Of a DNA stretch of 64,000 nucleotides, positions 35,901 to 46,954 are shown piece after piece. This DNA is from Avena insularis (Eukaryota; Streptophyta; Magnoliopsida; Poales; Poaceae), in assembly GCA_023614405.1 (NCBI GenBank), contig CM042691.1:181012927-181076926 (forward strand). The letters run 5' to 3'. The stretch's first letter is position 1, and each line of letters begins with the position of its first letter. Both the position numbers and the translations under genes were made by a program. The notes below the pieces were generated by a model. The model had not been told where the DNA came from. It did not search any database and was given only the letters and a program-made list of their open reading frames with translations.

Positions 35901-36170
35901 TTTTGAAAAATGATTTTTGAAACCATTTCCATTTGGAAAGGCTTGGTTCAAAATCCACACTCAATCCATTCAATAAAGGAGACAAACAATCTAGGTTCAA
36001 AACATTCAAACTCTCAAATGGGGATGGCCATTTGATATAAGTTTGCTCACATGAAATGATAGCACTATGTGCTTTTGTTTTTCTGAAATGAGTTCTGAAG
36101 TTGATCTCAATTCTATATGCATGCATGAATGATATGAAAACTTTGAAATCATGATTTTAGGGATGTTACA
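32946..36170 (-). repeat. 3' LTR of the chromovirus
   Basis: On the minus strand it begins TGTAACATCCC and ends GGGATCTTACA (3225 bp). It contains a GC-rich island (about 34620-35680) like the one in the LARD LTRs. Confidence 0.93.
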
Positions 36171-36186
36171 AATCTAACCCCCTTAA
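36171..36186 (-). other. Polypurine tract of the chromovirus
   Basis: On the minus strand TTAAGGGGGTTAGATT directly precedes the 3' LTR. Confidence 0.8.
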
Positions 36187-37505
36187 GGTGAAGCTCGCCC
36201 TCGAGATTCGGATTGGCTAGCAAATAGGTGAGGGTGGTCTTTCCGAAGATCATCTTCTCTTTCCCATGTTGCCTCCTCTTCGGAATAATGATTCCACTGC
36301 ACTTTGCAAAACTTGATAGTCTTTGTCCTTGTGACTCTTTCTGCAGTCTCAAGAATCATGATAGGTTTTTCTTTATAAGTGAGATCACTTTCTAGTTGAA
36401 CCTCCTCCAAAGGTATAGTATCCTTCAAAGAAGTTTCCTCCATTTCTGGGTGACATTTCTTAAGCTGACTCACATGAAACACATTATGGACAGCTGATAG
36501 AGATTCTGGCAATTCAATTTCATAGGCAACTTCTCCTTTGCGACTCAAGATCTTGAATGGCCCAACATATCTTGGTGCCAACTTTCCTTTGACTCCGAAT
36601 CTCTTCACTCCACGAAGTGGTGACACTCTAAGATAGGCTCTATCACCAACTTCGTAGGTGACTTCTCTATGCTTAGGATCTGCGTAGCTTTTCTGTCGGG
36701 ACTGTGCTATCTTCAATCTGTCCTTAACCAATTTGACCTTCTCCTCGGCTTCTTTGATAAGATCTGGCCCGAATAAACTTCTTTCTCCCACACCATTCCA
36801 TAACAATGGGGTGGTACACTTTCTTCCGTAGAGAAACTCAAACGGTGCCATCTCAATGCTGGCTTGATAGCTGTTGTTATAAGAAAATTCTGCGTAAGGC
36901 AGACTTTCATCCCAACTGGCTCCATAGTCTAGGGCACATGCCCTCAACATGTCTTCCAGAATTTGATTAGTCCTTTCCGTTTGTCCATCGGTTTGAGGGT
37001 GAAAAGCAGTACTGAATTCCAACCTCGTTCCCAATGACTCATGTAGCTGTCTCCAAAAATGGGAAGTGAATTTAGTTCCCCTATCAGATACAATACTCTT
37101 GGGCACACCATGTAGACATACAATTCTACTCATGTAGATTTTGGCTAACATGGCACTTGTATAAGTTGTCTTCACGGGTATGAAATGAGCCACTTTAGTT
37201 AGGCGATCCACTACTACCCATATAGAATCATATCCTGACCTGGTCCTTGGTAGTCCGGTAATGAAATCCATACCAATCTTGTCCCACTTCCAATCAGGAA
37301 TAGGTAGTGGTTGAAGCAAACCTGCTGGTTTCTGATGCTCCGCTTTTACTCTACTACACACATCACACGAAGAAATATGTTCGGCGATGTCCCTCTTGAG
37401 ATTATTCCACCAAAATCTTTCTTTCATGTCCATGTACATTTTGGTATTACCCGGGTTGATAGAATACGGAGAGTTGTGTGCTTCTTGCAGAATCAGTTTC
37501 CGCAA
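36183..37505 (-). pseudogene. Chromovirus integrase with chromodomain
   Basis: 440 open codons. The zinc-binding region reads EAHNSPYSINPGNTKMY then CDVCSRVKAEHQ; the second zinc His (normally IHPG) is Asn, codon 37455-37457. The catalytic core has GMDFITGLPRT (Asp), IVSDRGTKF (Asp) and QTERTNQILEDML (Glu). The GKLAPRYVGPF module and VHNVFHVSQLKK follow, and a chromodomain-like tail (TIKFCKVQWNHYSEEEATWE) ends the protein, linking integration to chromatin marks. It is in frame with RT but separated from it by TAA at 37611-37613 and TGA at 37710-37712. The His-to-Asn change would weaken the zinc finger that assembles the integrase on viral ends. Confidence 0.93.
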
Positions 37506-37709
37506 CTCCGGATCTTGTGGAACACATATACATTTCCCATGCCATAAAGTACCTTGTTCGTCTACATGGAAATTTGTAGCTTTCCCTTGGCCAATCTTTT
37601 CCTTAATCTCTTAAATTTCCTTATCAGTCTTTTGAGCTTCTCGAATCTTGTCCAACAAAGTGGGTTGAACATCTAAAGACATGAGATGTCCTTCAGGCAC
37701 AATCTCCAA

Positions 37710-38885
37710 TCAGAGTTCTCTGAATTGGGTACACAAATCATCTGGCAATTCTCCTTTGGTAAGGCCATTTACAAATACCTTACGACTTAGAGCATCTGCT
37801 ACAACATTTGCTTTATCGGGGTGGTATTGCAAACTTAAGTCATAATCCTTGATAAGATCTAACCATCTTCTTTGTCTCATATTGATTTCCTTTTGGGTGA
37901 AAATATACTTCAAACTTTTGTGATCCGTGAACACTTCACAACGCTTTCCCAAAAGGTAATGTCTCCATGTTTTGAGTGCATGGACGACAGAGGCTAACTC
38001 CAAATCATGAGTAGGGTAGTTTACTTCATGAGTTTTGAGTTGTCTCGAGGCATAAGCTACAACTTTACCGTCTTGCATAAGTACTGCACCCAAACCTTGA
38101 TGAGATGCATCACAATATACTTGGAAATCCTTTTCCAAATCTGGCAGACATAGAACTGGTGCTGTCACAAGTCTCTTCTTCAACTCCTGAAAGCTGACTT
38201 CACAACCTTCAGACCAAGCAAACTTCTTGTCTTTCTTTAACAATTCAGTGATTGGCTTAGCAACCTTTGAGAAATTTTCAATGAACCTTCTGTAGTAACC
38301 TGCTAAGCCAAGGAAACTGCGAACTTCTTTCACGTTCTTGGGAGATTCCCATTCCGTCACAGCTGAAACCTTAGCAGGATCAACTGCTACACCATCCTTT
38401 GTCATAACGTGACCAAGAAAAACAACTTCCTCTAACCAGAATTCACACTTGCTGAATTTGGCATAAAGTTTATGCTCTCTTAACTTCTCAAGTATCAAAC
38501 GCAAATGTCCTTCATGTTCTTCTTTGCTCTTGGAGTAGACTAAGATGTCATTGATAAAAACGACAACAAACTTGTCAAGGAATTCCATGAACACTTTGTT
38601 CATCATATTCATGAAGTATGCTGGAGCATTGGTTAAGCCAAAAGGCATTACGGTATACTCATACAATCCATACCTTGCGGTGAATGCTGTTTTTGGCATG
38701 TCTTGTTCTCTTATCTTGAGTTGAAAATAGCCTGACCGAAGATCGATCTTTGAGAAAACACATGCTCCTTCTAGCTGATCAAACAAGTCATTGATTCTAG
38801 GCAAAGGATAGTTGTTCTTGATAGTTACCTCGTTGAGTGAACGGTAATCTATGCATAACCTTTGACTTCTATCCTTCTTCTCCAT
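37710..38885 (-). pseudogene. Chromovirus reverse transcriptase and RNase H
   Basis: 391 open codons. RT blocks: [32 protein letters not shown] (first Asp), [12 protein letters not shown], and the catalytic box, which reads [13 protein letters not shown] instead of the standard F-I/V-D-D; the first of the paired aspartates is Asn (codon 38550-38552). RNase H follows with [24 protein letters not shown] and [10 protein letters not shown], all four acidic residues intact. RT copies element RNA into DNA, and loss of one catalytic Asp should abolish it. The upstream frame ends in TAG at 38889-38891 where Leu is expected (GAPV-stop-F), a TTG-to-TAG change. Confidence 0.95.
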
Positions 38886-38888
38886 GAA

Positions 38889-39545
38889 CTAAACTGGGGC
38901 TCCCCAAGATGAAGAACTTGGTTGAATAAATCCTTTCTGCAATTGTTCTCCTAGTTGCTTCTTAAGTTCTTTCAATTCATCAACTGACATTTTATATGGT
39001 CTCTTTGCTATTGGTCCAGACCCTGGTACCAAATCTATCAGAAATTCCACATCTCTATCCGGTGGTATTCCTGGCAATTCTTTCGGAAATACATCCAGAT
39101 ACTCACACACAATTGGCACACTGTCCATGCTAACCCCCTTAAGAGAATTAAGCATACTCCTTTTTGCTTCAAAATTGGTCTTAAATCTGATCCTTTTATT
39201 TTCTGGAGTTGTGAGTGAGACAGTATGGTTGGCACAATCTATCACTCCTTTATACTTAGTCATCCAGTCCATTCCCAGAATGACATCCAATCCTTGGGAG
39301 TTTAGTATTATCAAGTGAACGGGAAACTTATACTTCCCAAATTCTATGACTAGATCATGGCATCCTGAATTCACTATCATTTCTCCACCAGGAGAACTTA
39401 CTTTTATAGGACACCCAATAGTTTCTACCGGTAGTTCATTTCTTTCAACAAATGCTCTTGATATGAATGAATGAGATGCACCAGTATCAAAGAGTACAAA
39501 TGCTGGAATGGAATTCAGTCTGAACTTACCGACAAAGATCGTGGC
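38889..39545 (-). pseudogene. Chromovirus protease and RT N-terminus
   Basis: The frame contains LFDTGASHSFIS, the D-T-G/A-S active site of the retroviral-type aspartic protease (Asp codon 39486-39488), then VILGMDWMTKYKGVIDC and the linker into RT (DVFPKELPGIPPDRDVEF, IAKRPYKMSVDELKELKKQL, GFIQPSSSSWGAPV). The protease cuts the gag-pol precursor in the particle. It lies in the same frame as RT and integrase; gag is in another frame upstream. Confidence 0.9.
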
Positions 39546-40632
39546 TCCTCATAGACCTCCTCCACACTGATGTGGTTCACCTGACCTTTCTGGAAAGGAT
39601 TGGGCTTGACAGGTCCTTCAACTTTCTTTTCGGGGCACTCATTTGCGTAGTGTCCCATCTTCTTGCATTTGAAGCATTCAACTTGACTGATGTCTCTCTT
39701 AGCAGGCTGACTTCCACTCCCACTACCATTACCACTGTGGTGGCTCTTATGTCCACTCTTGTGGTTCTTGTATTTGTCATTGTCATGACTGCGATGATGC
39801 TTGTTGTCATGACGATTGTGGTTGTGGTGCTTGTTGAATTTCCCATGCTTATGGGATCCTGAGCTTCCACTGTCATCATAGTGAGATCGTTTGTGAGACG
39901 ACCCCGAGTTGTGCTTGTCGGAGTGCTTTCTTTTCTACTCTCGACTTGCTTCATTTTGTTCTCCAATATAGCAGCCTTGTCACATAGCGACTGATAAGTG
40001 GGAACATATGCCACAGCCAGCTGCAGATTCAGCTCATCATTCAAGCCTTCCAGAAATTTTTCCTTTCTCTTGGCATCTATGTCAACCTCATCTGGTGCAT
40101 AACGCGCCAGATTGTTGAACTCTTCAATGTATTCAGCCACGCTGCGGTGGCGCTGCTTCAGATTGTGGAACTCTTTCTTTTTCAGGCTCATTATTCTTGA
40201 TGAGATATGAGCAGTGCGAAAGCCATCCTCAAAGATAGCCCAAGTCACCTCATCTATAGGAATGGTGATTTGGAAGTTGTCCCACCAAGTGGCGGCTGGC
40301 CCTTCCAGGAGATGTGCTGCAAATCTAACCTTTTCAGCATCTGTGCAGCCCACGGTTACTAAGTCCTTGTTTACAGAACGTAGCCAATCATTGGCCACCA
40401 TGGGATCAGTGGTCCCCGAGAACTTAGTTGGCCTCAACCTCAAGAATCGGGTAAGCATATCAAAGCCCGGAGGGTTGTTGTTGTTGTTATTGGGGTTGTT
40501 GTTGTTATTATTCTGGTTCTGGATGAATGTTGTCATCATCTGCATAAGCGGTGTTTGAGCAGTCATCATTTGCTGCATTTCTAGAGTGATGTTGTTGTTG
40601 TTGGGGTTGGAGTTTGCGCGACGGGGAGGCAT
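39546..40632 (-). pseudogene. Chromovirus gag (capsid and nucleocapsid)
   Basis: The ATG at 40632 opens MPPRRANSN, then an Asn-rich tract (runs of N from AAC/AAT repeats, about 40460-40540), the retrotrans_gag capsid domain (WLRSVNKDLVTVGCTD, AATWWDNFQI, FLEGLNDELNLQL) and a coiled end (CDKAAILENKMKQVESRK). A -1 frameshift near 39930 moves the downstream His/Ser/Lys-rich linker and the CCHC knuckle (CFKCKKMGHYANEC, about 39635-39675) into another frame. Gag forms the particle and binds RNA. The start was chosen because the sequence before the ATG ends CAAACCACAG, like a splice acceptor. Confidence 0.9.
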
Positions 40633-40861
40633 CTGTGGTTTGTTCAAATAGAGATAAGAATGAGATACCCATAGATGTTTTCATGCACATTACACCACAT
40701 AAGCAAACACATAGCATGCAACTCAAGATAAAAGTTCAACAACAAGATAACAAGTTCACAAAGTAAAACACACAAGTGGCAAGCCATCCACATGTCGTAT
40801 GGTCCAATAACAAGTTCACATATAACAAGTACGATAATAAAAGATAAACGAGTAGTCAAGT

Positions 40862-42372
40862 CTACTCATCAGCATCAATCTCCTCCTCGACAAAGGTAAG
40901 ACATGTGTTCTCCATCGCGGTCTTGTTCTCCTCAATGGTAGTGTTCAAGGACTCATTCTTAGCCTTGAGAGCCCTCTTCTGGGAACGAAGCCTCTCTATC
41001 ACCGTCTCCTGCTGCTCTAGCTCGAAGTCCTTGGACTGCAGTTCTTCAGTCATGTCCCGGATCTTCTTGTTCCTATCCTGGACACGCTTCTCCTGACTCT
41101 TGAACTTCCTGTCCTGGGTCTCGAACTTCGCCTCCATTTCCTTGACTATATCGTCCTGCTGCGCGAAGAGCTTGTCCTTCTCGCGAAGCTGCACCTGGAG
41201 CTCATCATTACTGAACATGACATTGGTCATGTCCGTGTCCACGTGCCTAATGAGAGACTCTAAGTCCTGGAGGTACAGACGTATCGGCTCTGCTGCGTAC
41301 CTCGAGTCGTCCTCGAAGTCGATGGACTCTCCGTCCTCATCACGTCTTCTGAAGACGTGAAAGTGGGTGCCTCTCACCTGTCGGGAGTGTCATCCTAGCA
41401 GACGTCCTATCAGGTCTGCATAACTACCTCCATGCCTCTCTCCCTGTCATCGTTCATAAGCTTGAAGATGATGGCCTCCGTAGTAGGCTCTGTCTGGCGT
41501 CCGGGCTGGTTCCCCTTGAAGCCCCAGAGGTCCTTCCTCTCGAACTTGGTGAGTGGATGCACCATGATGGTGGGAAGAGGAAGATTGAGCAAAGTGGTAA
41601 GCTCAACGATACTAGGACCAAAGCGGGTAACCTGGAACTCCTCAACAGTGCTGATGGTAATAGGCATCTATTTATAAGATAGAAAAGTTAGAACAACACA
41701 ATTTAAGATAAAACAAGGACAAACATCACATACACATCCTTGGAACACAAAATCACACAAGTCATGCATACATGAATCCATTACATCAACCAAGGTCCAA
41801 TCTTATTTTAAGGTATCATTTTGGAAAATAAGGTGATAGGTGGTGGTCCAACTAACGAAGTACGTTTACAATCCTATCTCACTGGATCTGTTGGCTAACA
41901 CAATGTTCCTAGAAGCAATCAGCCTATCTTGCTCACATGATTCCATCACTAAGTCTATAATATCTCCTCTTAAGGTTTGGTTGGTAGCTTCCAACTCTTG
42001 GGTATGTTCCTTCTCTTTCTCTAAGTCTTTTTGGAGGTTGAGCATTCCGCACTTGACTCTAGCACTAAGTTCTTTGATAGTCTTCCAAGCTGCTTCTCTT
42101 GCTGACTCAAAGAATGTGGTGTGCACCACAGTGTTGGTGTACATGCAGAATCCTTTTTATTTGTGGTTGTCTTCCTTGTTTTTGTACAAGTGAAGTTGCA
42201 CCCACCAGTACTCAACTCCTTCATCCATCACTGGAAAGCCTTTGTACACAGCTGCACCATGTATTTCCATTGCCACCATGAGGTCCTTGCGAATTTTGGG
42301 AAACTCAGTCTCACACTCCAAGGTCATGGTCATGCGTGGTCCTTTCTTTACGGCTTCGTTGATGGAGTTAAT
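40862..42372 (-). pseudogene. Extra ORF upstream of gag (ORF0-like), split into exon-like pieces
   Basis: Between PBS and gag are coding-like blocks. (1) 42372-41866: NEAVKKGPRMTMTLECETEF, then VHTTFFESAREAAWKTIKEL and a coiled coil (LQKDLEKEKEHTQELEATNQ), with one TAA at 42157. (2) 41667-41410: MPITISTVEEFQVTRFGPSI and onwards. (3) 41377-40862: a strongly charged coiled coil (MEAKFETQDRKFKSQEKRVQ) ending FVEEEIDADE. AT-rich gaps with acceptor-like ends (TTATAAATAG before the ATG of block 2, TTTGTAG before block 1) suggest introns. I recall rice RIRE3/RIRE8 elements having an orf0 before gag; function is unknown. The alternative is an acquired host fragment. Confidence 0.6.
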
Positions 42373-42498
42373 CTACAAATAGAGATGAGAAGAGAAGATT
42401 AGAAAAGATTACGAGAAGAATAGACAAGTGTAGAAGTAGTTGAAAATTTTCCTTAGTGGTTTCCAATCCTAGGGTCATAATCCTACAGGCAACACAGT

Positions 42499-42510
42499 GC
42501 TCTGATACCA
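42499..42510 (-). other. Primer binding site of the chromovirus, tRNA-Met type
   Basis: Minus-strand TGGTATCAGAGC, two bases from the 5' LTR. Identical to the LARD PBS. Confidence 0.95.
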
Positions 42511-42512
42511 TC

Positions 42513-45500
42513 TGTAAGATCCCTCCTTTGTAAAGTAAAAGGATCCCTGTGATTGCAATGCTAGTCCCTGGATCATTGCTACCATCCACATTTTAAGATG
42601 AAGTACACAGATACAAAGGTCATTTATTACATCCATTCCAGAGATAAAACATAGTCTTTTACAACTCAAGGCCACCGGCCTAATACAAGAGTTATGTAAT
42701 AAGTAAATAAACATAAGTCTTCATCTTCATGTGCCACAGGCAAGCATGTTGAGTGTAGACTCATGACACCTAATCATCATCGGAGTAACCTGCAACGTCA
42801 CAAGTTACAGCCACAATGGGTCAATACTTTGGAAAAGTATTGGCAAGTGATACCTTAGTAAATTTTATGTGGACTATATTACTATATGCATTTTTGGATA
42901 AGTGTAGCTTGGCTTGCTTTGCTCAAAATAGGTTTTTCCTATTAGTTGAAATCACTAAGGTTTTCTTTATCAAAACTTTCCCAAGAAACCACCAATAGAC
43001 ATTGAGGTCCTTCACCCTTGTTCACCCACAAATTTTACTTAGAAGTTGGAGTGATGAGATTCTTGATAGCTTCCATGTCTTGATGCTCAAGTTATCCATT
43101 GCCATGGACTTGGCTAAGTACTTAGAGTTTTCCATCTGCAGAGGTTGTGCACTTTCCCCACCAGACTTGGTTTCCCAAGAAAATACCCTTCAGAAGCCTT
43201 CCCTTAGCCAAATGGACGCGTTCCAACCTATCATTCCAAATGACTACCACCAACTGGCCAAATGACTAAGTTCTAGCATCCTATGTGATCAGGGCAGAGC
43301 CCATATTGCCAAGTGGCTGCACTAGGTGGCATACCACAAGTGAGATACACAAGGTAAACCATGTCCATGGGCCTTGTGTAACCACTCAACCAAAAACCAC
43401 CATTCAAGTCCCATTCCACCCAGGAGATTCATTGACTTAGTTGTTTTATTAAGAAAACATAAGTCCAAAGACTTATAATTATTTTCATCATAGCATGTAT
43501 ATGCTTTACCAACCCTTGTTTGCTACCATCTAGGCTAAGCATGGCATAGTAACTTAACTTAGGAAAATTCCTAGCAATGCTACAACTACTAGGCATTTCC
43601 GACCATAGCATTTGGCAAAATAGTAACATGCAAGACTTAGCAAAATTTCTAATGCTTGTACAAAATATAGGGATGAAGTATTCATGAAGTACCACTTGCC
43701 TTGGTAATGGGGAGAGTAGCACTCTTCACAATCACAGTCACTAGCACCAAAATCTACACAAAAAATTATACTCACAATCACATGCAAGTCATATACAAAC
43801 AAAAATATATGCATGCATGCAAGAATGCTAAGTGATGATTTTTAAAACTCCACCAAGCAAGTGCATGATACTGAATCATAACTAAGTCAAAAACCTGCTA
43901 ATCCAAACTTATTTAGCACTAAAACAAATTACTAAACAAATTCTATACTCAAAATAGTCCTAAACAAGTTTCTGCATAAAAAGTCATTTTAACAGAAACT
44001 TTTCACTAAACACATTGCATAAACAGAAAGGGCTTGTCTCCCTGATTCCAACGGTATAAAATTTGCAAAAATCTAACGTGGGAATCAAAAGTTATAGCCT
44101 ATTCAAATTTGAATCTAAATCTGTTTTGAAATCTGTTTTAAACACAAACCCTACCCATGCGTCTTAATTCTATTGGGGCGTACCGCTTCGCTCCGGATCG
44201 CGCTTGCTAGCCGTAGGATCTAACTAACGATGCACGGTTCAGATCTGATCATACCGCTTCGCTAAGTGGACTAATCCTACGCGCTGGATCTGGATCTGAC
44301 GGCTACAATTCATGTAACCAAAATCGAGCGGCGCTAGCGGCAGCGAGCTCTGTCTGCGGCGGCGCGGCGCTACAGGTCGTCCGGAGGGGCAGGAGGATGC
44401 TCACCAGGTTCGCAGTGTCGAGGAGAAGCTCAACCTAGCAGTGGCTTGACGAGGGGCGCACGGGCACGGTCGCGGGGGCTCGTCGGAGTTGCGGCTGCGT
44501 CTGTCGCTTGCAGTCAAGGTCGCTGGCGAGGCTCTGCGTCGTCCTAGTACAAGGCAGAGGGTTCAGAAGATGCGCAAGTGACTGGCGAACCAGTTGGTAT
44601 CAAAGGGAAGGCGAGGGGCGCTCGGGACTTACCGCTATTGCTCGCCGGAGTCGAGCGACGGCGCAGGTGGTTGCGGGCATGAACGGAAACGACGACCTGG
44701 GTCACGAGCAGGCAAAAGAAAGGTGTCAGCAGATTCCTGAGACCACGCTGGACACGATAGTTTGAACCAGAGAGAGGGGGGCGGTCGAGGCTCACCGGAA
44801 TTAGTCGTCGGAGTCGTCGGTACTGCGGGGTTTCGAGGTCAAATGCGCGCAGCCTGGTGGCGGAGTGAGCGAGGAGTGTGGGGGGAAATGACCGCGGTGC
44901 AGAGGGGATTAAGTAGGCGAGAGGGGAGCGGCGATTAAGCGCGGAATCAAGGCAATTAAATGAAGAATCAATCGCGACAGTGATGGGCGGAGGAAACGGA
45001 CGGCGACGGGGTTGGTCGCGATTTGGGGAAGACGAGGGTGAGCTGGCGAGGTCCACCAGTCAGCGAGTGAGACGGAGAGGGGGTGGGGTCCTAGTGTCAG
45101 CGTCTGTGTGGGTGTGTGTGCGCGTGCGAGCGAGCGAGATAGCGGCCGGGTGGGCTAGTTGGGCCGGTTCTGCTGCTGGGCTAGATTAGGAGCGCCTGGC
45201 CCTTTTCTTTTGTTTACTCCTTTTCTTTTTCTGTTTTGATTTTCAGGAATGGTTTTTAAATGAATTCAAATTGCTTTTGAATTCAAATCTTTCTGGGGTT
45301 TTTGTAGTGTGCAACAGTCTCAAATCTAGGCATAAAACCATATGGTTGCTTTGTAAAGGTTTGGTCAAATTTGGAGAAACAAAATAACATGGACTTTGCA
45401 CTTGATTTGCAAATGTTTTGAAAAATGATTTTTGAAACCATTTCCATTTGGAAAGGCTTGGTTCAAAATCCACACTCAATCCATTCAACAAAGGAGACAA

Positions 45501-45685
45501 ACAATCTAGGTTCAAAACATTCAAACTCTCAAATGGGGATGGCCATTTGATATAAGTTTGCTCACATGAAATGATAGCACTATGTGCTTCTGTTTTTCTG
45601 AAATGAGTTCTGAAGTTGATCTCAATTCTATATGCATGCATCAATGATATGCAAACTTTGAAATCATGATTTTAGGGATGTTACA
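42513..45685 (-). repeat. 5' LTR of the chromovirus
   Basis: Direct repeat of 32946-36170 (3173 bp) with the same ends. It lacks about 45 bp present in the other copy (around 43322, before AGGTGGCATACC) and has other small indels. Followed by the ACGAC duplication. Confidence 0.93.
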
Positions 45686-46438
45686 ACGACCTATATATAT
45701 ATGAGGCATTCTTTTCGAGTTATTTTTGTCTTTTTTCGAGAATAATGCCGATGATTGAAATGTCGTGGCATAATATATATGTGAATGTGCTACGACGGGA
45801 TAGTTAGCCTTGTGATATGCACAAGTCCAGGAATTGTGCATCCTACTTGGCTAACTGTTCCGTCGTAGCATATTCTTGTGTCCAACGACCTAGCTAGTTA
45901 TATACGAGGCATTCTTTTCGAGTTATTTTTGTCTTTTTCGAGAATATGCCGATGATTGAAATGTCGTGGCACAATATATATGTGAATGTGCTATGACGGG
46001 ATAGTTAGCCTTGTGATATGCACAAGTCCAGGAATTGTGCATCCTACTTGGCTAACCGTTCCGCCATAGCATATTCCTATGTCCAATGACCTAGCTATTT
46101 ATATATGAGGCATTCTTTTCGAGCTACTTTGGTCTTTTTCGAGAATAACGCCGATGATTGAAATGTCTTGGCACAATATATATGTGAATGTGCTACGACG
46201 GGACTGTAAGCCTTGTGTTATGCACAAGTCTAGATGTTGTGCATCCTACTTGGCTTACAGTTCCATCGTAGCATATTCCTGTGTCCAACGACCTATGTAT
46301 ATATATGAGGCATGCTTTTCGAGTTACTTTGGTCTTTTTTATTTAGGAGTACTTTCTATAAGTGTATCTTCATATGCGACTTTAATTATATATGTTTTTT
46401 TCAATCATCACCGGTTAATTATTATTGTCAACTTATAG

Positions 46439-46687
46439 ATGACGTGGTACGTCGTGTACAAGGGACGGGTTCCTGGAGTCTACGATGATTGGGAAGACTG
46501 CCGGAGACAGGTGCACCGTTTCAGCAGCAATAGCTACAAAGGGTACAACACTATGGCGGAGGCGGAAGCTAGATACATGCGCTATCTAGCGAGAGTTAGG
46601 ACAAGGAACCGGATGAAGACCTACACCTTCGTCGCGGCGGTGATCATGCTTATCTTCTTTGGTTGTTTATCCCGCGTTTGTGTCTAG
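46439..46687 (+). CDS. Small protein: RNase H1-type hybrid-binding domain plus C-terminal membrane segment
   Basis: 82 codons, intact. Residues 1-45 (MTWYVVYKGRVPGVYDDWED, QVHRFSSNSYKGYNTMAEAE) match the pattern of the RNase H1 N-terminal hybrid-binding domain, also called the caulimovirus viroplasmin domain: WYVV-KGR-PGVY-W-C--QV-F----YK-Y-T--EAE. In RNase H1 this module binds RNA/DNA hybrids and dsRNA. There is no RNase H catalytic domain. A basic stretch (RYLARVRTRNRMK) is followed by a hydrophobic segment (TFVAAVIMLIFFGCL) long enough to cross a membrane. The ATG directly follows AACTTATAG, which resembles an acceptor. It lies between the hairpin array and the right subterminal repeats of the CACTA element. 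The domain call is from the motif pattern; the role is unknown. Confidence 0.7.
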   Translation: MTWYVVYKGRVPGVYDDWEDCRRQVHRFSSNSYKGYNTMAEAEARYMRYLARVRTRNRMKTYTFVAAVIMLIFFGCLSRVCV

Positions 46688-46732
46688 CTAGTTTAGATGT
46701 CTAGGCGAGCTTCCGAGCTCTAACTTGTTCGA

Positions 46733-46758
46733 TCGACACATGTATTCGCATGTGTCGA
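46733..46758 (+). terminator. Perfect hairpin after the small ORF
   Basis: TCGACACATG - TATTCG - CATGTGTCGA: a 10-bp perfect stem with a 6-nt loop, 46 bp after the stop codon. Possibly a 3' UTR structure; bacterial-style termination is not implied. Confidence 0.4.
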
Positions 46759-46954
46759 AGTACTACTTTGTAACTTGATCGAAACAATGTAACTTATACT
46801 ATGTATTCATGTATGAGACTTATCTATATGTATTTGTTTCAATCTTGTTTTTCAAATTGTGTATTTATATATATAATTGTATATCTTGTATCTGTGTGTG
46901 TATATCGGCTGTAATATTGTATATAATCTGGCTCGGAAATTAAAAAAACAAAAA

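Larger units (their letters stand above)
32946..45685 (-). mobile_element. Chromovirus (Ty3/gypsy) with both LTRs, inserted in the CACTA element
   Basis: A 12,740-bp minus-strand element with LTRs 42513-45685 (5') and 32946-36170 (3'), TSD ACGAC at 32941-32945 and 45686-45690, a tRNA-Met PBS at 42499-42510 and a purine tract beside 36170. The coding order on the minus strand is an extra ORF (ORF0), gag, protease, RT, RNase H, integrase, chromodomain. It is structurally complete but carries three premature stops in pol, frameshifts in gag, and replaced catalytic or zinc-binding residues. It was inserted after the CACTA element and is therefore the innermost layer. Confidence 0.95.
32780..46292 (+). 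repeat. Tandem array of ~200-bp hairpin units in the CACTA element (split by the chromovirus)
   Basis: Four units share TTTTTCGAGAATAATGCCGA and a foldback ending GCATATTCCTGTGTCCAA. Unit A lies at about 32780-32945; units B, C and D at 45691-45889, 45890-46090 and 46091-46292. Each has a 22-bp stem: arms 32844-32865/32905-32926, 45788-45809/45849-45870, 45989-46010/46050-46071 and 46191-46212/46252-46273. The chromovirus inserted exactly at the ACGAC between units A and B. The arms differ between units in compensating ways, described in findings. Confidence 0.88.

Noticed and set aside
32780..46292. CRISPR-like array
   Set aside because: Units of ~200 bp with internal foldbacks in a plant transposon; no short direct repeats with unique spacers and no cas genes.
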